From: Theodoxus fluviatilis
Taxonomy: Eukaryota > Mollusca > Gastropoda > Cycloneritida > Neritidae
DNA: 25,000 nucleotides
Assembly (NCBI GenBank): GCA_034096865.1
Contig: JAWQFJ010016308.1
Location: 127,501 to 152,500, forward strand
Direction: 5' to 3'
Positions within the stretch are counted from its first letter, which is position 1; each line of letters opens with the position of its first letter. Under the pieces are notes generated by a model, which was not told where the DNA came from, did no database searches, and saw only the letters and a program-made list of their open reading frames with translations. The position numbers were made by a program, and so were the translations under genes. Below are positions 20,458 through 25,000 of this stretch, in pieces.

Positions 20458-20473
20458 TGGCGCCATTGGAGCC
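20458..20473 (+). other. Primer-binding-site-like motif TGGCGCC
   Basis: TGGCGCCATTGGAGCC starts two bases after the proposed LTR end. Its first seven bases match the complement of a tRNA 3' end terminating GGCGCCA, as in tRNA-Lys, used by many Gypsy-type and retroviral elements. The remaining bases do not match a tRNA-Lys primer well, so the site is either decayed or uses another tRNA. GGCGCC also occurs just inside the LTR (20446-20451), forming a small dyad across the junction. Confidence 0.35.
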
Positions 20474-20680
20474 AGTGATGCGAGGGCAGGACGTGGAAGG
20501 AAGCATGCAAGGCGATGATTTACAGAGGAAACCTCCACTACGTGCACTGCCTGGACCAGGAGTCCAGTCAGGCTCCGGCCGTGATGGGAAACAAGTGGAG
20601 CAGAAGTTACTGCTCTCCAAGGTACACTTGTACACGGTAAATTGCTTTAAATGATGTGATGCATTTAAGAAGGAAGAAGA
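20474..20680 (+). other. Possible leader/5' internal remnant of the LTR element
   Basis: About 200 bp of unique sequence between the primer-site-like motif and the trinucleotide tract. One plus-strand frame stays open from the motif to a stop near 20654, but it lacks a good ATG-initiated gag signature and no gag motif was recognised. It ends in GAAGGAAGAAGAGG, which grades into the GGT repeats. Confidence 0.25.
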
Positions 20681-21266
20681 GGTGGTGGTGGTAGGTGATG
20701 GTGGTGGTGGTGGTGGTGTTGGTGGTGGTGGTGGTGGTGGTGGCGGTGGCGGTGGCGGTGGCGGTGGCAGTGGCAGTGGCGGTGGCAGTGGCGGTGGCGG
20801 CGGGGGAGGAGGAGGAAGGAGGAGGAGGAGGAGGAGGAGGAGGAGGAGGAGGAGGAGGAGGAGGAGGAGGAGGAGGAGGAGGAGGATGGGGCGGGGGCGG
20901 AGGAGGAGGGGGAGGGGGAGGAGAGGGAGGAGTGGGAGGAGGAGGAGGGGGAGGGGGAGGAGAGGGAGGAGGTGGATGTGGAGGAGGAGGAGGAGGAGGA
21001 GGAGGAGGAGGAGGAGGAGGAGGAGGAGGAGGAGGAGGAGGAGGAGGAGGAGGAGGAGGAGGAGGAGGAGGAGGAGGAGGTCGAAGAGGGAGAGAAGGAG
21101 GAAGAGGAGAATCAGGAGGAGGAGAAGCAGGAGGAGGAGAAGGTGGACGAGGAGGAGGTCGAAAAGGGAGAGAAGGAGAAAGAGGAGAAGCAGGAGGAGG
21201 GGAAGGTGGAGGAGGAGGAGGAGGAGGACAAGGACGAGAACGAAGGCGAGGAGCAGGAGCAGCAAT
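20681..21266. repeat. Giant GGT-GGC-GGA trinucleotide array
   Basis: It starts as (GGT)n (20681-20741), becomes (GGTGGC)n (about 20741-20803), then (GGA)n to about 21266. Pure GGA runs lie at about 20819-20886 and 20979-21079, separated by GGGGGCGGAGG variants, and the end is degenerate GGAGAAGNAGGAGG. All frames on the plus strand read as Gly, Glu, Arg or Val homopolymers, and minus-strand frames as Leu, Pro or Ser, so the long frames here are artefacts of composition. The GGA part is polypurine, with quadruplex and triplex potential. Confidence 0.97.
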
Positions 21267-22013
<747 letters not shown>

Positions 22014-22032
22014 GAGGGAAAACGAGAGTAAG

Positions 22033-22036
<4 letters not shown>

Positions 22037-22128
<92 letters not shown>
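22037..22128. repeat. (GT)46 microsatellite
   Basis: 92 bp of uninterrupted GT, one of the longest pure dinucleotide tracts in the window. The lack of any point interruption implies recent expansion. Confidence 0.98.
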
Positions 22129-22131
<3 letters not shown>

Positions 22132-22161
22132 GAAGCGAGGGGAAAAGACAAAACGGGAAGG

Positions 22162-22164
<3 letters not shown>

Positions 22165-22250
<86 letters not shown>
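22165..22250. repeat. (CA)15-(GA)28 compound microsatellite
   Basis: (CA)15 at 22165-22194 runs directly into (GA)28 at 22195-22250. The CA part is the reverse complement of the (GT)46 tract 36 bp upstream, so the two can pair as a hairpin. Confidence 0.98.
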
Positions 22251-22251
<1 letters not shown>

Positions 22252-22429
22252 GGACGGGCGGACGGACAGACAGACAAAGACAGTGACTGAGACAAAGACA
22301 GAGACAGAGAGGCAGGCAGGCACTCAGGCAGGCAAACAGGCAGACGAACACGCAGAGACAGAAACAAAAGAAGACAGACAGGCAGACAGAGATAGAGACG
22401 GGGAGAGATAGTGACAGGGAGAGATAGAG

Positions 22430-22432
<3 letters not shown>
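22251..22432. repeat. Degenerate GGAC/GACA/GGCA tract
   Basis: CGGACGGGCGGACGGACAGACAG opens the tract. It continues as imperfect GACA, GGCAGGCA and GATAGAGAC words up to the final GA run. It is a decayed four-base repeat with the same motif set as 19057-19100. Confidence 0.85.

Positions 22433-22484
<52 letters not shown>
22433..22484. repeat. (GA)26 microsatellite
   Basis: An uninterrupted 52-bp GA tract closing the compound array. Confidence 0.98.
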
Positions 22485-22487
<3 letters not shown>

Positions 22488-25000
22488 CGTAATGCAGACA
22501 CACGGGCAGACATACAAAACTACAGCAGCAGAGGATGGAAGAGCGAAAAGGCAAGGAGTGACAGGACTGAGTAACAAGTTCTAGTGATCTTCGAAAACTA
22601 CAGCTCATACTGCAACCTACATTTGCGGAAGCTACTCGTTAGAAATATAACATTATTTACCAAGCACTATCATTACAAGGTCAGAAGAACCACTTCAGTA
22701 ACAAGATACCATATACCATTGTAGCATGCAGACTCCTCAAGTACTCCTCGACAACCTCTACATCTCACCCACTGAAGAAAAAAACACACCAAATCTGGGG
22801 GGAAAACGAGTCATAGTACGCAATCCATGTCCTTTAGCAGTAATGAACAATGCAAGACCCATCGACCAAGCGCCAGTGCAGCAGCAATTGATAGTGACAT
22901 AGCGACAGGGCCTCGGGGACGGGACCTGTCTTCAGGAGCGATGTGGCAGGCGACACCGCAGAGCCCCGAGGAACTCTGCTACTGACAAAGAGGCTGGCTC
23001 TGGAATTGCTCTCGCTGTCGGGCTGGCAATAAAACCTTTTCCCCGACCCCCTCTCTGCTCCATCATCTCCAATCCGCCATGACGACTTCCCCACATCAAA
23101 AGTGCCGACCTCTTTCAAGGAACCTCGGGAGCCTCCTGCGACTGCGCCTTCTAAGTGGCTGGGACAAACAAAAGATTTGACTGCTTACATCCCTATGCCA
23201 TAATGTCAACACGGCAGGGGTGCCATCTAATAGCTCTCGTAAACACCAGCAAAAACAAGCAGCTAGCCTTGCGTCTTCCGATCCCCCGCTGCGAAGAGCT
23301 GGTAAGCACCCAAAGTATAAAAAAGGTGCAGGCACTGCCACACTGGCCCATTTTTCGAGGGTAGGGCGCTGAAACCGATTCCTGCTCTTCTCCGTCGTTC
23401 TCACAGGGGCAGGGAAGCTTTGTAAATGGCTTCTCCTTGTGTTAGTGGGCGGGATTTCCCCCCACGCTCACGCAGTAACGGCCTAATGACACGCGACAAA
23501 TTGAGTTTCCCAGGCGTGGATCTACACAGAAGCATCCTAGCAGAAAGCCATACCAAGGAAAATACGTCGAAAGCACTCCTGCAGTACAAAAACGAAATGC
23601 CGGTTATATTTCAGTCAGTCCATTTCACAAATGAAGTCCGACGATTCAATGAGGGGGGTTGTCTACGGTAATAACGTTCTATTGAACATAAAACATCCCC
23701 CCGTTGATGAAGTAACAACAGCGAAATCGGACAAGAAAAATAAAAACTGCTTCTTTCAACGTAGCTAGGCGGATAAAAGAAAAAAGAAAACTTCTTGAAA
23801 CAAAGTTTAGGTCGGGGGAAAAAGTTGTTGAACTCTGCGTCCCTACAAGCAGAATGGAGAGGGAGGATGGGGGAAACACGTAGGTGGCGGCTGCCTTCGC
23901 GCCAGGCCGTCACTGATGGATGAAGCCCGCGCGTCTCTACGAGACCGACTCTGCCATTAACGGCAGGCGCAGGGTGGCGGCGCCTCGCTTCTGGGTCCCC
24001 ATCTTGAACTCTGTTTGTTTGCGTTCGCCTCGCTGTCAGCGCTTTGATGAGCGGGCTGCTGCCGCTGCTTGGACTGGAGGCGCTGTCCACGTCATCAGAG
24101 GTGTGCCAGATGAGGAAACCGGCGCCTGCTGCTGCAGTGCCAGAGCGGGTTTTGAATTGAAGAACGAGACAGTGGCGTGAGAGTCACGGGAACCATCGAA
24201 GTGGATTAGAAGCCACGGCTGTGAACATCGTAAAACCTCGTTTTCGACGTCGCTTTTCAGAAATCTTTGCTGTTCGTCGACTCTATCGTCGAGTACAGAA
24301 ATTGCGATATACTGCTTTTGTGATGCTCCGCTTGTTTGGTAACACGCAACATTCAATGAACCGGAACAGATGTTGCAAGATTCCAAACGAACTTCGAGGC
24401 AGGCATTGCTAAAGCTCAGCACTGAAGGTTCGTTCGAAGCGTGAGAGAAGCTTTCTGCACTCTCTCAGCGGCTAATGCTTCGCGACGCGCAATCCGTTTT
24501 GTGCGACAACCTTCGGAGGCAATTAGCTGTCTCTGGAGTAGTATCAGCAGGACTGCTTCCATTCTAGTGCACGGTGGATAACGTGCCTGCACTTCACTGT
24601 CTGCGTCGTCCTTGTTTTCCACCCTGCCCGCCTCCGCCCTTTCCCCTGGCGACAGGCATCTCAAACAAAGTCTGAGAAATCTATTAAATCAACATAACTC
24701 TTCAAAAAGGAAAATGCGTATGCTTTTTCTTCAGTGGGGGATTTCGTTAGAAATCAAAGACGCCATTTACTTTAGTTGACGACAAAACAAAGATTTGTGC
24801 GTGTCACAGAACGGAGTTTGTATCAAAGCTCTTAGCTGCCTCCTTATTTTAATGATGCAGCTATATTCGATATAATTATTACTCTCAGACGCACACAATA
24901 GTTTACTCGCACCAGGGTCTGTCCTGTTTCCTGCCTCATGCAAAACTAATTGTTATAACATATCAATCAGGGCAAGAAAAAACAAACTATGACCTGTATT
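22485..25000. other. Non-coding, unique-looking sequence
   Basis: No SSR and no convincing exon. A TATA-like TATAAAAAAG lies at 23316-23325, but no initiator or downstream frame supports a promoter. Minus-strand frames 24422-24036 (128 codons) and 24090-23611 (159 codons) start at GTG rather than ATG and overlap other frames; they are not called. 23890-24130 is GC-richer. 24650-25000 is AT-rich. Confidence 0.5.

Noticed and set aside
23316..23325. TATA box TATAAAAAAG
   Set aside because: No initiator-like sequence or supported exon lies downstream; AT-rich words of this kind are common by chance.
24036..24422. 128-codon minus-strand frame
   Set aside because: Starts at GTG, has no early ATG, and overlaps a plus-strand frame; no family was recognised.

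Overview
This window looks like non-coding nuclear DNA from a multicellular animal. No gene, tRNA, rRNA or recognisable transposase or reverse transcriptase could be supported on either strand. There are no closely packed long ORFs, operons or Shine-Dalgarno spacing, so it is not prokaryotic. Instead it has a very high load of long, nearly pure microsatellites: (GA)n, (GT)n/(CA)n, (GGT/GGC/GGA)n and GACA/GGCA compounds. Blocks of pure pyrimidine or purine are common. Such SSR-saturated intergenic DNA is typical of decapod crustaceans (shrimps, crabs, lobsters). That assignment is an inference from texture only; no marker gene confirms it.

Layout. 1-3776: unique-looking sequence with only short chance ORFs. 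3777-4340: CT-rich block with a 24-bp CCTTCC minisatellite at its heart. 4651-4697: (AG)n. 4896-5085: second C/T-rich block. 5086-8568: unique sequence. 8569-9720: a C/T-rich block, a spacer, then an oppositely oriented G/A-rich block. 9721-14394: mostly unique sequence with C/T-rich patches near 10.8 and 11.2 kb, a short (CA)n at 12.35 kb and a homeodomain-type palindrome at 12.63 kb. 14395-15620: a C-rich block facing two G-rich blocks. 16232-16440: a compact hairpin/tandem repeat built from one arm of about 21 bp in both orientations, the most unusual structure here. 16825-17690: (CT)n, Z-DNA-prone and (CA)n tracts. 18722-19131: compound GT-GA-GACA-GGCA array. 20218-20473: an LTR-like sequence followed by a primer-binding-site-like motif, probably a degenerate LTR retrotransposon end. 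20681-21266: about 0.6 kb of GGT/GGC/GGA repeats. 21875-22484: a second compound GT/GA/CA/GACA array. 22485-25000: unique sequence.

The longer apparent reading frames almost all lie inside low-complexity tracts whose repeat unit has a length divisible by three or contains no stop codon. They should not be read as proteins. One minus-strand reading frame (20141 to 19851) has a more protein-like composition and is kept as a weak candidate exon. There is no evidence of genes working together here. The points of interest are structural: the hairpin repeat, the LTR fragment beside a giant trinucleotide tract, and two compound SSR arrays with the same internal order of motifs.
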